A DNA stretch of 11,099 bases from Pseudomonadota bacterium (GCA_023432075.1 JAEYVD010000767.1:1-11099), one strand, 5' to 3'; shown: positions 1-7,302, numbered from the stretch's first letter. Notes: generated by a model not told the origin, from the sequence alone. Numbers and translations are program-made.

Positions 1-73
1 CCTCGAGCGGGGATTCGACCGCAACGTCGTAAACCTTGGAAGTCAGGATGCGTTTCAGATAATCAGTGGACAT
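1..73 (-). CDS. ilvA: Threonine dehydratase (biosynthetic), N-terminal fragment
   Basis: Reading the minus strand from the ATG at 73-71 gives 24 codons, beginning MSTDYLKRILTSKVYDVAVE and continuing open to the window edge. This N-terminus resembles IlvA of Bordetella and Achromobacter as I recall it (M-S-T-D-Y-L-K-R-I-L-T, then K/R-V-Y-D-V-A). IlvA is the PLP-dependent cytosolic enzyme that deaminates threonine to 2-oxobutanoate, the first committed step of isoleucine synthesis. The PLP lysine and the regulatory domain lie outside the window and cannot be checked. No strong Shine-Dalgarno sequence is visible before the ATG. The gene is divergent from the YqaA-family gene, with about 95 bases between the two chosen starts. 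The call depends on 24 residues. Confidence 0.72.
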   Translation of the reverse strand, partial: MSTDYLKRILTSKVYDVAVESPLE

Positions 74-168
74 GGACCGCGCGACAGGGCAAGAGTGGGG
101 ACTGGCCAGGATTATTGCAGGGAATGCGTGTCGCCTTCCCGGTTTCCCGCGGCTACACTGCCGCAACC

Positions 169-705
169 ATGGAAGAAAGTCTCTTATCCGCAGTTCATTG
201 GCTCTTGGGGGTGCTTGCGCTGCCCTCGGTGGGCCTGTCGGCCATCTTCACCGTCTCGCTCGTGTCCGCGACTCTGCTGCCGCTGGGCTCCGAGCCGGCG
301 GTGTTCGGCTATATCAAGCTCTCGCCGGACATGTTCTGGCCCGCCATCCTGGTGGCGACGGCCGGCAACACCGTGGGCGGGGCGATCAGCTACGCGATGG
401 GGCTGGGCGCCGAGAAGGCAGTTGAGCGGTGGAAGGAAAAGCACCCTCATCCGCATCCCAAGGCCACCGAAGGCGGCCGCATGCGCGGGCGCTGGAACGA
501 ACGCGCCCACGACTGGCTGCATCGGATGGGGCCGCCCGCGCTGCTGTTGTCCTGGCTGCCGGCCGTGGGCGATCCCCTGTGCGCGGTCGCGGGCTGGCTG
601 CGCCTGTCCTTCTGGCCCTGCGTCTTCTACATGGCCATCGGCAAATTCATGCGCTATCTGTTCATGACTGCCGGTCTGCTCTGGTTCTTCCCGGGCAAAA
701 TCTAG
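169..705 (+). CDS. yqaA: YqaA family inner-membrane protein (SNARE-associated/DedA-like)
   Basis: This is a 178-residue protein of the YqaA/DedA-like (SNARE-associated domain) group. These are small inner-membrane proteins of uncertain biochemical role; DedA relatives are linked to lipid flipping and envelope homeostasis. Family-like features are LLPLGSEP at residues 36-43, the glycine-rich GNTVGGAISYAMGLG at 66-80, the re-entrant-type LLSWLPAVGDPLCAVAGWLR at 126-145, and AIGKFMRYL at 156-164. Hydrophobic segments lie near residues 12-35, 53-80, 122-143 and 148-174. A charged, histidine-rich loop, HPHPHPK, spans about 92-98. I chose the ATG at 169 because family N-termini begin there. The reading frame stays open to a TTG at 115 and an ATG at 124, which would add 15-18 less hydrophobic residues, and no start has a convincing ribosome binding site. 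The length is slightly above the roughly 140-160 residues of E. coli YqaA. Confidence 0.8.
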   Translation: MEESLLSAVHWLLGVLALPSVGLSAIFTVSLVSATLLPLGSEPAVFGYIKLSPDMFWPAILVATAGNTVGGAISYAMGLGAEKAVERWKEKHPHPHPKATEGGRMRGRWNERAHDWLHRMGPPALLLSWLPAVGDPLCAVAGWLRLSFWPCVFYMAIGKFMRYLFMTAGLLWFFPGKI

Positions 706-722
706 CGCTGACGCGTCACTTA

Positions 723-750
723 AACGGGGACGAAACAAGTCGTCCCCGTT
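723..750 (+). terminator. Hairpin terminator after yqaA
   Basis: A perfect 11-bp inverted repeat, AACGGGGACGA (723-733) and its complement (740-750), encloses a 6-base loop 17 bases after the yqaA stop. The downstream tract is weak: GCGC, then four T. The position between two codirectional genes fits an intrinsic terminator of modest strength. Confidence 0.6.
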
Positions 751-803
751 GCGCTTTTGCACGGCTTGCCCGGCTTATTCGGGGCCAGGTCGGGACAATG
801 GCA

Positions 804-809
804 TAAAAT
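804..809 (+). promoter_or_regulatory. Possible -10 element before the FAD/Fe-S oxidoreductase gene
   Basis: TAAAAT matches the TATAAT consensus at 5 of 6 positions. It sits in the only AT-rich patch (about 801-819) between the yqaA terminator and the ATG at 838. No acceptable -35 hexamer lies 16-18 bases upstream (that position reads GGGGCC), so this is a weak call. The leader would be only about 25 bases and has no purine-rich Shine-Dalgarno sequence. Confidence 0.25.
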
Positions 810-837
810 ACTTTTTTAAGGGCCCCCTCTTGCCGCC

Positions 838-3800
838 ATGAACGCCCCACTCGCCAGCCACATCTTGAACGGGGCGATGCCGCCCGCCGCACCCGCGCGA
901 CTGCGCGAAATCCCCTACAACTACACGTCGTTTTCCGACCGCGAAATCGTGGGCCGGTTGCTGGGCGAAGACGCCTGGAGCCTGCTGAGCGATCTGCGCG
1001 GCGAGCGCCGCACGGGCCGTTCCGCCCGGATGCTCTACGAAGTGTTGGGTGATATCTGGGTCGTACGCCGCAACCCTTACCTGCAGGACGACCTGCTCGA
1101 CAATCCCAAGCGCCGCAAGCAGCTCATCGAGGCCTTGCATCACCGCCTGGGCGAAATCGACAAACGTCGCGAACCGGGCGCGCCCGCCGAGGCCGGCCAC
1201 GATCCGCATCGCGACGAGAAGGTCGTCGGGCTGCTGGCCCGCGCGCGTTCGGCCATCGCCGCCTTTGAAGGCGAGTTCGACCAGACCGCCATGATGCGCA
1301 AGCAGGCGCAGAAGGTGCTGGGCCGCATCACCGCCCGCGACAACATCAAGTTCGACGGCCTGTCGCGCGTGTCGCACGTCACGGACGCGACCGACTGGCG
1401 CGTGGAATATCCCTTCGTCGTGCTCACGCCCGACACCGAGGACGAGATCGCCGCGCTGGTCACCGCCTGTATCGAACTGGGCCTGACCATCGTGCCGCGT
1501 GGCGGCGGCACCGGGTACACCGGCGGCGCCATTCCGCTGACCTGGAAGTCGGCGGTCATCAACACCGAGAAATTCGACAAGCTGGGCAAGGTCGAGTCCT
1601 GTATCCTGCCCGGCCTCACCGAACCCGTTGCGGTCATCCACGCCGGCGCCGGCGTGGTCACCAAGCGCGTGTCCGAAGCGGCCGAGGCGGCCGGCTTCGT
1701 GTTCGCCGTGGACCCAACGTCCGCCGAAGCGTCGTGCGTGGGCGGCAACATCGCCATGAACGCCGGCGGCAAAAAGGCCGTGCTGTGGGGCACCGCGCTG
1801 GACAACCTGGCCTGGTGGCGCATGGTCGATCCGGATGGCAACTGGCTGGAAGTCACGCGCCTGGACCACAACATGGGCAAGATCCATGACGTGGAAGTGG
1901 CCCGCTTCGAGCTCAAGTGGTTCGACGGCAAGGGCAAGCCCGGTGAACGCCTGCTCAAGACCGAGACGCTGGAGATCCAGGGTCGGGTGTTCCGCAAGGA
2001 AGGCCTGGGCAAGGACGTCACCGACAAGTTCCTGGCGGGCCTGCCCGGCATCCAGAAGGAAGGCTGCGACGGTCTCATCACGTCGGCGCGCTGGGTGCTG
2101 CACCGCATGCCGCGCCACACGCGCACCGTCTGCATGGAATTCTTCGGGCAGGCGCGCGACGCCATCCCGTCGATCGTCGAGGTCAAGGGTTACCTGGACG
2201 GCGAAGGCAAGGCGCGCGGCGCCATCCTGGCCGGCCTGGAGCACCTGGACGAACGCTATCTGCGCGCGGTGGGCTACGCCACCAAAAGCAAGCGCGGCGT
2301 GCTGCCCAAGATGGTCCTCATCGGCGACATCGTCGGCGATGACGACGACGCGGTGGCCGCGGCCGCCAGCGAGGTCGTGCGCCTTGCCAACACGCGCCAC
2401 GGCGAAGGCTTTGTGGCCGTCAGCCCCGAGGCGCGCAAGAAATTCTGGCTGGACCGTTCACGCACCGCCGCGATCGCGCGTCACACCAACGCCTTCAAGA
2501 TCAACGAAGACGTCGTGATCCCGCTGCCCCGCATGGGCGAATACACGGATCACATCGAACGCATCAACATCGAGCTCTCCACCAGCAACAAGCTCAAGCT
2601 GCTGGGGGAACTTGACGCCTATCTGTGCACGCCGCTGCCGGTGGGCAAGATCGACGATGCCGACATCGAAACCACCCGCGCTGAAGCGCTTGCCGAGCGC
2701 ACGCGCCAGGCCATCGAACTGATCGCCGCCACGCGCCAGCGCTGGCAATGGCTGCTGGACAACCTGGACCTGCCGCTGGGCGAGGCGCTGCCGCAACTGG
2801 ACGGACTGGGTCTTGGCGACCTGCGCGCCACGTTGACCCAACGCCTGGCCGCACAGCCCGGCGCACGCGTCTTTGACGTGGTGCAGGACCGCACCATCCG
2901 CGTCTCCTGGAAGACCGAGGTGCTGGCGGGCCTGCAACGCGCCTTCTCGGGCGCGGCCTACAAGAAGATCGTCGACGAACTCGTCGCCATTCACGCCCGG
3001 GTGCTCAAGAGCCGCGTGTTCGTCGCGCTGCACATGCATGCCGGCGACGGCAACGTGCACACCAACATCCCGGTCAACTCGGACGACTACGAAATGCTGC
3101 GCGAGGCCCATGCGGCTGTCGAGCGCATCATGCAGATCGCCCGCGACCTGGACGGCGTGATCTCCGGCGAACACGGCATCGGCCTGACCAAGTACGAGTT
3201 CCTGACCGAGGCCGAGCTGGCCCCGTTCCAGGACTACAAGCGCCGCGTCGACCCGAATGGCCACTTCAACGCCGGCAAGCTCATGCCCGGCGCGGACCTG
3301 CGCCACGCCTGGACGCCCAGCTTCAACCTGATGGGCCACGAGTCGCTGATCATGCAGCAAAGCGACATCGGCGCCATCTCGGAATCGATCAAGGACTGCC
3401 TGCGCTGCGGCAAGTGCAAGCCGGTGTGCGCCACGCACGTGCCGCGCGCGAACCTGCTGTACTCGCCCCGCAACAAGATCCTGGCCACGTCGCTGCTGGT
3501 CGAAGCCTTCCTGTACGAAGAGCAGACCCGCCGCGGCGTCAGCCTGAAGCACTGGGAAGAGTTCGAAGACGTTGCCGACCACTGCACCGTCTGCCACAAG
3601 TGCTACAACCCCTGTCCGGTCGACATCGACTTCGGCGACGTGTCGATGAACATGCGCGCCGTGCTGCGCCGCATGGGCCGCAAGTCGTTCAACCCGGGCA
3701 CGGCCAGCGCCATGTTCTTCCTGAACGCCAAGGATCCGGCCACCATCAATGCCACGCGCAAGGCGATGGTGGGCGTGGGCTACAAGGTGCAGCGCGCCGC

Positions 3801-4797
3801 GCACGACCTGTTCTCGGGCCTGGTCAAGAAGCAGACGGCCAAGCCGCCGGCCACGGTGGGCAAGCCGCCGCTGCGCGAGCAGGTGGTGCACTTCGTGAAC
3901 AAGAAGATGCCGGGCGGGCTGCCCAAGCAGGCCGCGCGCAAATTGCTCGACATCGAAGACGCGAACTACGTGCCGATCATCCGCGACCCCAAGGCCACCA
4001 CGGCCGACACGGAAGCGGTGTTCTACTTCCCGGGCTGCGGGTCCGAGCGCCTGTTCTCGCAGGTGGGCCTGGCCACGCAGGCGATGCTGTGGCACGCCGG
4101 CGTGCAGACCGTGCTGCCGCCCGGCTACCTGTGCTGCGGCTATCCCCAGCGCGGCAACGGCATGACCGACAAGGCCGAGCAGATCATCACCGATAACCGG
4201 GTGCTGTTCCACCGCGTCGCCAACACGCTGAACTACCTGGACATCAAGACTGTGGTGGTCAGCTGCGGCACCTGTTACGACCAGCTTGCCGGCTATGAAT
4301 TCGAAAAGATCTTCCCCGGCTGCCGCCTGATCGACATCCACGAATACCTGCTTGAAAAAGGCATCAAGCTGGAAGGGGCCAAGGGCGTGCGCTATATGTA
4401 CCACGACCCCTGCCACACGCCGATGAAGCTGCAGGAACCCATGAAGACCGTGCGCGCGCTGGTGGGTGATGGCGCGGTCAAGAGCGACCGCTGCTGCGGC
4501 GAGTCGGGCACGCTGGCCGTCAGCCGCCCCGACATCTCCACGCAGGTGCGCTTTCGCAAGCAGGAAGAGCTGCAGAAGGGCGATGCCGCGATCCGCAGCG
4601 ACGGCTTCACAGGCGACGTGAAGGTCCTGACCTCGTGCCCGTCGTGCCTGCAAGGCTTGTCGCGCTACGAGGGCGACACCGGCATGGAAGCTGACTACAT
4701 CGTGGTCGAGATGGCGCGTCACATCCTGGGCGAAGGTTGGATGGAAGACTACGTGCGCCGCGCCAACGCGGGCGGGATCGAACGGGTCCTGGTGTAA
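838..4797 (+). CDS. DUF3683/FAD-binding/4Fe-4S/CCG-domain oxidoreductase
   Basis: This is a 1,319-residue fused flavin and iron-sulfur oxidoreductase. An N-terminal DUF3683-type region covers roughly residues 20-170. A PCMH-type FAD-binding domain follows, with the PP-loop [11 protein letters not shown] at 220-230. The FAD-oxidase C-terminal half has [10 protein letters not shown] at 732-741 and GEHGIG at 777-782, and is split by a mostly helical insertion at about 585-725. Next is a two-cluster ferredoxin module: C854, C857, C860, C864 and C916, C919, C922, C926. Two cysteine-rich CCG domains end the protein: C1067, C1099-C1100, C1143, C1146, then C1192, C1219-C1220, C1267, C1270. All expected cysteines are present. 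The layout resembles GlcD plus GlcF of glycolate oxidase, or YdiJ (D-2-hydroxyglutarate dehydrogenase, about 1,018 residues) with an extra N-terminal domain. The likely role is oxidation of a D-2-hydroxyacid with electrons passed through Fe-S clusters to a quinone or protein acceptor. The substrate cannot be read from the sequence. No signal peptide or membrane segment is seen. The start at 838 lacks a clear ribosome binding site, but the N-terminus looks family-like. Confidence 0.93.
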   Translation: MNAPLASHILNGAMPPAAPARLREIPYNYTSFSDREIVGRLLGEDAWSLLSDLRGERRTGRSARMLYEVLGDIWVVRRNPYLQDDLLDNPKRRKQLIEALHHRLGEIDKRREPGAPAEAGHDPHRDEKVVGLLARARSAIAAFEGEFDQTAMMRKQAQKVLGRITARDNIKFDGLSRVSHVTDATDWRVEYPFVVLTPDTEDEIAALVTACIELGLTIVPRGGGTGYTGGAIPLTWKSAVINTEKFDKLGKVESCILPGLTEPVAVIHAGAGVVTKRVSEAAEAAGFVFAVDPTSAEASCVGGNIAMNAGGKKAVLWGTALDNLAWWRMVDPDGNWLEVTRLDHNMGKIHDVEVARFELKWFDGKGKPGERLLKTETLEIQGRVFRKEGLGKDVTDKFLAGLPGIQKEGCDGLITSARWVLHRMPRHTRTVCMEFFGQARDAIPSIVEVKGYLDGEGKARGAILAGLEHLDERYLRAVGYATKSKRGVLPKMVLIGDIVGDDDDAVAAAASEVVRLANTRHGEGFVAVSPEARKKFWLDRSRTAAIARHTNAFKINEDVVIPLPRMGEYTDHIERINIELSTSNKLKLLGELDAYLCTPLPVGKIDDADIETTRAEALAERTRQAIELIAATRQRWQWLLDNLDLPLGEALPQLDGLGLGDLRATLTQRLAAQPGARVFDVVQDRTIRVSWKTEVLAGLQRAFSGAAYKKIVDELVAIHARVLKSRVFVALHMHAGDGNVHTNIPVNSDDYEMLREAHAAVERIMQIARDLDGVISGEHGIGLTKYEFLTEAELAPFQDYKRRVDPNGHFNAGKLMPGADLRHAWTPSFNLMGHESLIMQQSDIGAISESIKDCLRCGKCKPVCATHVPRANLLYSPRNKILATSLLVEAFLYEEQTRRGVSLKHWEEFEDVADHCTVCHKCYNPCPVDIDFGDVSMNMRAVLRRMGRKSFNPGTASAMFFLNAKDPATINATRKAMVGVGYKVQRAAHDLFSGLVKKQTAKPPATVGKPPLREQVVHFVNKKMPGGLPKQAARKLLDIEDANYVPIIRDPKATTADTEAVFYFPGCGSERLFSQVGLATQAMLWHAGVQTVLPPGYLCCGYPQRGNGMTDKAEQIITDNRVLFHRVANTLNYLDIKTVVVSCGTCYDQLAGYEFEKIFPGCRLIDIHEYLLEKGIKLEGAKGVRYMYHDPCHTPMKLQEPMKTVRALVGDGAVKSDRCCGESGTLAVSRPDISTQVRFRKQEELQKGDAAIRSDGFTGDVKVLTSCPSCLQGLSRYEGDTGMEADYIVVEMARHILGEGWMEDYVRRANAGGIERVLV

Positions 4798-4817
4798 TCC
4801 GCGCCTGCGCAATCAAG

Positions 4818-4850
4818 AACCGCGGCCAGCGATGGCCGCGGTTTTTTTTT
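4818..4850 (+). terminator. Strong intrinsic terminator of the FAD/Fe-S oxidoreductase gene
   Basis: A perfect 11-bp stem, AACCGCGGCCA (4818-4828) with its complement at 4833-4843, closes a 4-base loop, GCGA. A run of nine T (4842-4850) overlaps its 3' side. It starts 20 bases after the stop codon at 4797. Confidence 0.95.
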
Positions 4851-5034
4851 GCGCCGCGCCATGCAGAGGGACGTCGCGTTGACTCCACTACGCGCTGCCG
4901 CGCTGAACGGGTGGACAAAATGGTCTCGCCTCGTCCGTTTCCATGAGAGCCGGGCGCTAGAGTGGCGCCTGGCCGCGTATTGGACAGAACATTCGGTATG
5001 CCGGCGGATTGGGCGGTTTCGAGGAGGCGTGGGC

Positions 5035-5934
5035 GTGACCAGAAAGACTGCTGCAGCGGGGAGGACGGCAATTTCCCCGCCGGTCGGCTATGCAGGAATA
5101 CACGGTGGCATTGTCGAACTGCTGGACGCAACGCGTCAGGTTGCCGCGCGCAGTGTCAACGCCTTGATGACGGCCAGCTACTGGGAGATCGGCCGCCGCA
5201 TCGTACAGGCAGAGCAGAAGGGCAAGAGGTGAGCCGGCTACGGTGAGCAACTGATCTCTCGGCTGTCTGCGGACCTGAGCCAGCGCTTCGGCCGGGGATT
5301 CAGCCCGGACAACCTGGAGAACATGCGTCAGTTCTTTCTTGTGTACCCCACGCCACCAATTTCCGAGACACCGTCTCGGAAATTCGGCCTCACAGGCCAC
5401 GTGCCGTTATTTCAACTGCCATGGTCGGCGTATGTCCGTCTGATGGCGGTAAAGAATGCTTCTGCGCGCCAATTCTATCTGGAAGCTGCCTTGGTGCAGC
5501 GACTTGAAGACTTCCTGCTTGAACTCGGCGAAGGGTTCGCCTTTGTCGGTCGCCAGCGCAGACTGCGGATCGATCAGACGTGGTATCGCGTGGATCTGTT
5601 GTTGTTCCATCGCAAGCTGCGATGCCTGGTCATCATCGATCTGAAGCTGGGCAGTCTGACCCACGCGGACGTGGGCCAGATGCACATGTACTGCAACTAC
5701 GCCAAAGCGCATTGGGCGTACATCGATGAGAATCCCCCGGTCGGCCTGATCCTGTGTGCCGACAAGGGGCATGCCCTGGCGCGCTACGCGCTGGAGGGAC
5801 TGCCGACGAAGGTCATGGCCGCCAACTACCGCACCGTGCTGCCCGATGCCGAGTTGCTGCAAAAAGAGCTGGAGAATGCACGCAAGCTTATCGAAGTCAG
5901 GGGCGCGAAGTTTCGAGGGGCGAAGCGGCCATAG
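5035..5934 (+). pseudogene. yhcG: YhcG-type PDDEXK nuclease (DUF1016) pseudogene
   Basis: A GTG start at 5035 is preceded by GAGGAGG (5021-5027), a near-ideal ribosome binding site. Translation gives a DUF1016 N-terminal region (GGIVELLDATRQVAARSV, then ALMTASYWEIGRRIVQAEQ) and stops after 65 residues at TGA 5230-5232. The same frame continues with AGYGEQLISRLSADL and FGRGFSPDNLENMRQFF. It runs through the C-terminal nuclease domain (YRVDLLLFHRKLRCLVIIDL and K, then GQMHMYCNYAKAHW and NPPVGLILCADKG) to TAG at 5932-5934. The TGA sits where relatives usually have a charged residue, so a single CGA-to-TGA change is likely. From family memory, about 60-70 residues are also missing between QFYLEAAL and VQRLEDFLLELG. 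The D and D-x-K of the PD-(D/E)XK core are still present. A 3' piece beginning at ATG 5323 (203 residues) could in principle still be made. It is flanked by terminated neighbours and forms no operon. Intact YhcG proteins are putative DNA nucleases often found near mobile or restriction loci. Confidence 0.87.
5358..5384. repeat. Perfect 12-bp inverted repeat inside the yhcG pseudogene
   Basis: AATTTCCGAGAC (5358-5369) and its exact complement (5373-5384) are separated by ACC. The repeat lies in the pseudogene's frame, where it encodes an I-S-E-T-P-S-R-K-F linker between the DUF1016 N-terminal region and the nuclease part. No T tract follows, so it does not look like an ordinary terminator. Confidence 0.8.
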
Positions 5935-6003
5935 GCCGCGCGCCACAGTTGTTCGGCCGTGGGATTTGAGGCTTTTGCTCCCTGTTGAACATGAAAAACC
6001 CCC

Positions 6004-6032
6004 CTTGAAACGCCAAAAACCGCTCCCATACT
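6004..6032 (+). promoter_or_regulatory. Sigma-32 (heat-shock) promoter of the hsp20 pair
   Basis: CTTGAAA (6004-6010) is a perfect sigma-32 -35 element. After 13 bases comes TCCCATAC (6024-6031), matching the CCCCATNT -10 consensus except at its first and last bases. The spacing is within the usual range for sigma-32 promoters, and the site lies 89 bases before the ATG of the first small heat-shock gene. Transcription would start at about 6038, giving a leader of roughly 80 bases. Confidence 0.8.
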
Positions 6033-6091
6033 TGGGACTGAAGCGATCAGACGTGCGGTCGCGGTGGTGGCGATTGTGGCGCGTCTGCATC

Positions 6092-6117
6092 GGTCCCTTT
6101 TTTGATTCGAGGAGACC
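6092..6117 (+). promoter_or_regulatory. Candidate RNA thermometer hairpin covering the hsp20 ribosome binding site
   Basis: In the leader, GGUC (6092-6095) can pair with GACC (6114-6117). CCUU (6096-6099) can pair with GAGG (6109-6112), leaving A6113 bulged and a U-rich loop at 6100-6108. The Shine-Dalgarno sequence GAGGAG (6109-6114), 6 bases before the ATG at 6121, would be fully buried. A pyrimidine/U-rich strand facing the Shine-Dalgarno sequence beside a bulge or mismatch resembles fourU and ROSE thermometers, which commonly precede small heat-shock genes. No folding calculation was done. Confidence 0.45.
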
Positions 6118-6120
6118 TTC

Positions 6121-6564
6121 ATGAGCAACTTTCCGTTCAACGACAGCGGTTTCGCGTCGGCCTTCGACGCCATTCAGGAACACATGGGCCGCGTGCTGCG
6201 CGGCGCTGGGGTGCCTGCCGCCTTGCGCGCCACGCCCCAGGGGTACTTTCCCCCCGTCAACGTCGGGGTGTCCGGCGATTCGATCGAAGTGGTCGCGTTC
6301 ATTCCCGGCGTGGATCCGGAAGGCTTGAACGTGTCGATCGAAAAGAGCCTGTTGACCATCAGCGGCGAACGCAAGCCGCAGGACCTGCCGGAAGGCGCCC
6401 GTTACTACGCGCGCGAGCGCACGCAGGGCCGCTACACGCGCGTCATCGAGCTGCCGGCCGACGCGGACCCGGACAATGTGCAGGCGCGTTACACGGACGG
6501 CTGCCTGGCCATTTCGATCAAGCGAAAGGAATCGGCCAAGCCGCGCACCGTGACCGTGCAGTGA
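6121..6564 (+). CDS. Hsp20/alpha-crystallin small heat-shock protein 1
   Basis: This 147-residue small heat-shock protein is an ATP-independent holdase that binds unfolding proteins in the cytosol. It has a short N-terminal arm (1-40) containing an amphipathic stretch, FASAFDAIQEHMGRVL (11-26). The alpha-crystallin domain spans about 43-135, with PPVNVGVSGDSIEVVAFIPG near its start and DGCLAISIKR (126-135) as the conserved G-x-L strand. The C-terminal tail carries a V-T-V motif (144-146) in the position of the IXI anchor used in oligomer assembly. The ribosome binding site GAGGAG at 6109-6114 fixes the start. It is the first gene of a two-gene unit with the next Hsp20 gene 32 bases downstream, under the sigma-32 promoter and possibly a thermometer. 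The length is normal for class A bacterial Hsp20 (IbpA-like). Confidence 0.93.
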   Translation: MSNFPFNDSGFASAFDAIQEHMGRVLRGAGVPAALRATPQGYFPPVNVGVSGDSIEVVAFIPGVDPEGLNVSIEKSLLTISGERKPQDLPEGARYYARERTQGRYTRVIELPADADPDNVQARYTDGCLAISIKRKESAKPRTVTVQ

Positions 6565-6596
6565 TCCGCCAACGCAACCGCATAGGAGTATCGATC

Positions 6597-6992
6597 ATGA
6601 ATGAACGCAAAGACTTGACCGTGCCCGCCGAAGCGGCCGTCTCCGAGAAGCGCGACGGACGCGGGGTGACCGTGCCGTCCGTGGATATCTACGAGGACAA
6701 GGAAGGCATCACGCTGCTTGCGGACCTGCCGGGCGTGTCCAAGGAAAGGCTGCGCATCAACGTCGAGGCTGACGTACTGCAGATCGAGGGCGAGGCCTCG
6801 GTCGAGACGCCGAGCGACCTGCGGCTGGTGCTGGGTGAAATGCGCGCGCCACTCTTTCGCCGGGCGTTTCGGCTGGGACAGGAGTTCGACCGCGCACAGA
6901 TCAGCGCGAGCCTGAAGCAGGGCCTTCTGACGCTGCGCATTCCGCGCGTGCGCGAGGCGCAGCCCCGGCAGATTCCTGTCGTGGCGGGGTGA
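6597..6992 (+). CDS. Hsp20/alpha-crystallin small heat-shock protein 2
   Basis: This 131-residue protein is a second small heat-shock chaperone. The alpha-crystallin domain spans about 25-117, starting VPSVDIYEDKEGITLLADLP and including APLFRRAFRLG (84-94) and the conserved ASLKQGLLTLRIPR (104-117). The tail has a genuine I-P-V anchor (126-128). The N-terminal arm is short and highly charged (MNERKDLTVPAEAAVSEKRD), unlike the first protein's arm, so the two probably differ in substrate handling and may co-assemble as IbpA and IbpB do; this is inference. The ATG at 6597 is preceded by AGGAG at 6584-6588, 8 bases away. The reading frame is open upstream to 6102, but that part overlaps the first Hsp20 gene and is not coding. 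Confidence 0.93.
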   Translation: MNERKDLTVPAEAAVSEKRDGRGVTVPSVDIYEDKEGITLLADLPGVSKERLRINVEADVLQIEGEASVETPSDLRLVLGEMRAPLFRRAFRLGQEFDRAQISASLKQGLLTLRIPRVREAQPRQIPVVAG

Positions 6993-7026
6993 TTCGGGCG
7001 TCGGGCCGCCTTTGGCGCGGCCCACA

Positions 7027-7091
7027 GGTGTCAGACACTCGATGCGCCGCCACGGCAAGCCGGCGACTGTCTTAGCGGGGTGTCTGACACC
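7027..7091. repeat. Paired GTGTCAGACAC-type palindromes (REP-like intergenic element)
   Basis: GGTGTCAGACAC (7027-7038) and its exact complement GTGTCTGACACC (7080-7091) form a 12-bp inverted repeat around a 41-base centre. Each arm also contains a palindrome of its own around one central base (GTGTC-A-GACAC and GTGTC-T-GACAC). The element sits between the hsp20 stop and the terminator. My recollection is that this motif recurs between genes in Bordetella, Achromobacter and relatives; the window shows only this one pair. Confidence 0.7.
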
Positions 7092-7113
7092 GTACCGAGC
7101 ACGCCCATGAAAA

Positions 7114-7144
7114 AAAGCCGCGGTCAGTCGACCGCGGCTTTCTT
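7114..7144. terminator. Bidirectional-looking terminator of the hsp20 unit
   Basis: A perfect 12-bp stem, AAAGCCGCGGTC (7114-7125) with its complement at 7130-7141, closes a 4-base loop, AGTC. The stem is flanked by an A run (7110-7116) on the left and TTTCTT (7139-7144) on the right. It could work on either strand. On the plus strand it ends the hsp20 transcript about 120 bases after the stop. Confidence 0.85.
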
Positions 7145-7209
7145 GTTGATGCGTGACGCCGGGCCGCCCCGGCCTTGCCAGGCGTAGGCCATGGAATTGC
7201 GCCGTTGAC

Positions 7210-7302
7210 CGGGTCAGGATTGGCCCGGGCGGGCCAATGTTGGCCCAATTTTTTATCGTTGAATCTCAAACACTTAAGAAAAATCGGGTCATGGTTGGCC
7301 CG
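7210..7302. repeat. 18-bp direct repeats with TTGGCCC cores
   Basis: CGGGTCAGGATTGGCCCG (7210-7227) and CGGGTCATGGTTGGCCCG (7285-7302) match at 16 of 18 positions and lie 75 bases apart, start to start. A third TTGGCCC is at 7240-7246 and the complement GGGCCAA at 7231-7237. Repeated partly symmetric elements in an AT-rich gap upstream of vgrG could be operator sites; no regulator can be named. Confidence 0.6.
7220..7254 (+). promoter_or_regulatory. Mutually exclusive hairpins, the second terminator-like
   Basis: TTGGCCC (7220-7226) can pair with GGGCCAA (7231-7237), leaving a 4-base loop. The same GGGCCAA can instead pair with TTGGCCC (7240-7246), closing over ATGT or TG. The second hairpin is followed by AATTTTTT (7247-7254). 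A 1:2 versus 2:3 arrangement ending in a T tract is how attenuators are built. It could also be only a back-up terminator for the hsp20 unit. Confidence 0.4.

Noticed and set aside
74..168. Shared promoter region between ilvA and yqaA
   Set aside because: A promoter must be near, but no hexamer pair on either strand was good enough to report.
775..2400. 541-residue open frame on the minus strand
   Set aside because: It is also a shadow of the FAD/Fe-S gene, with the same compositional bias and no motif.
2458..4812. 784-residue open frame on the minus strand
   Set aside because: It lies wholly opposite the FAD/Fe-S gene, whose plus-strand motifs are unmistakable. Long antisense frames are expected in GC-rich DNA; the product is A/V/H/Q-rich with no recognisable domain.
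4849..5034. Upstream in-frame extension of the yhcG fragment to about 4849
   Set aside because: The GTG at 5035 has a near-ideal ribosome binding site, and family similarity begins only after it. The upstream part overlaps the T tract of the preceding terminator.
7003..7023. GGGCCGC...GCGGCCC hairpin after the second hsp20 gene
   Set aside because: It has only a 7-bp stem and no T tract. The convincing terminator is at 7114-7144.
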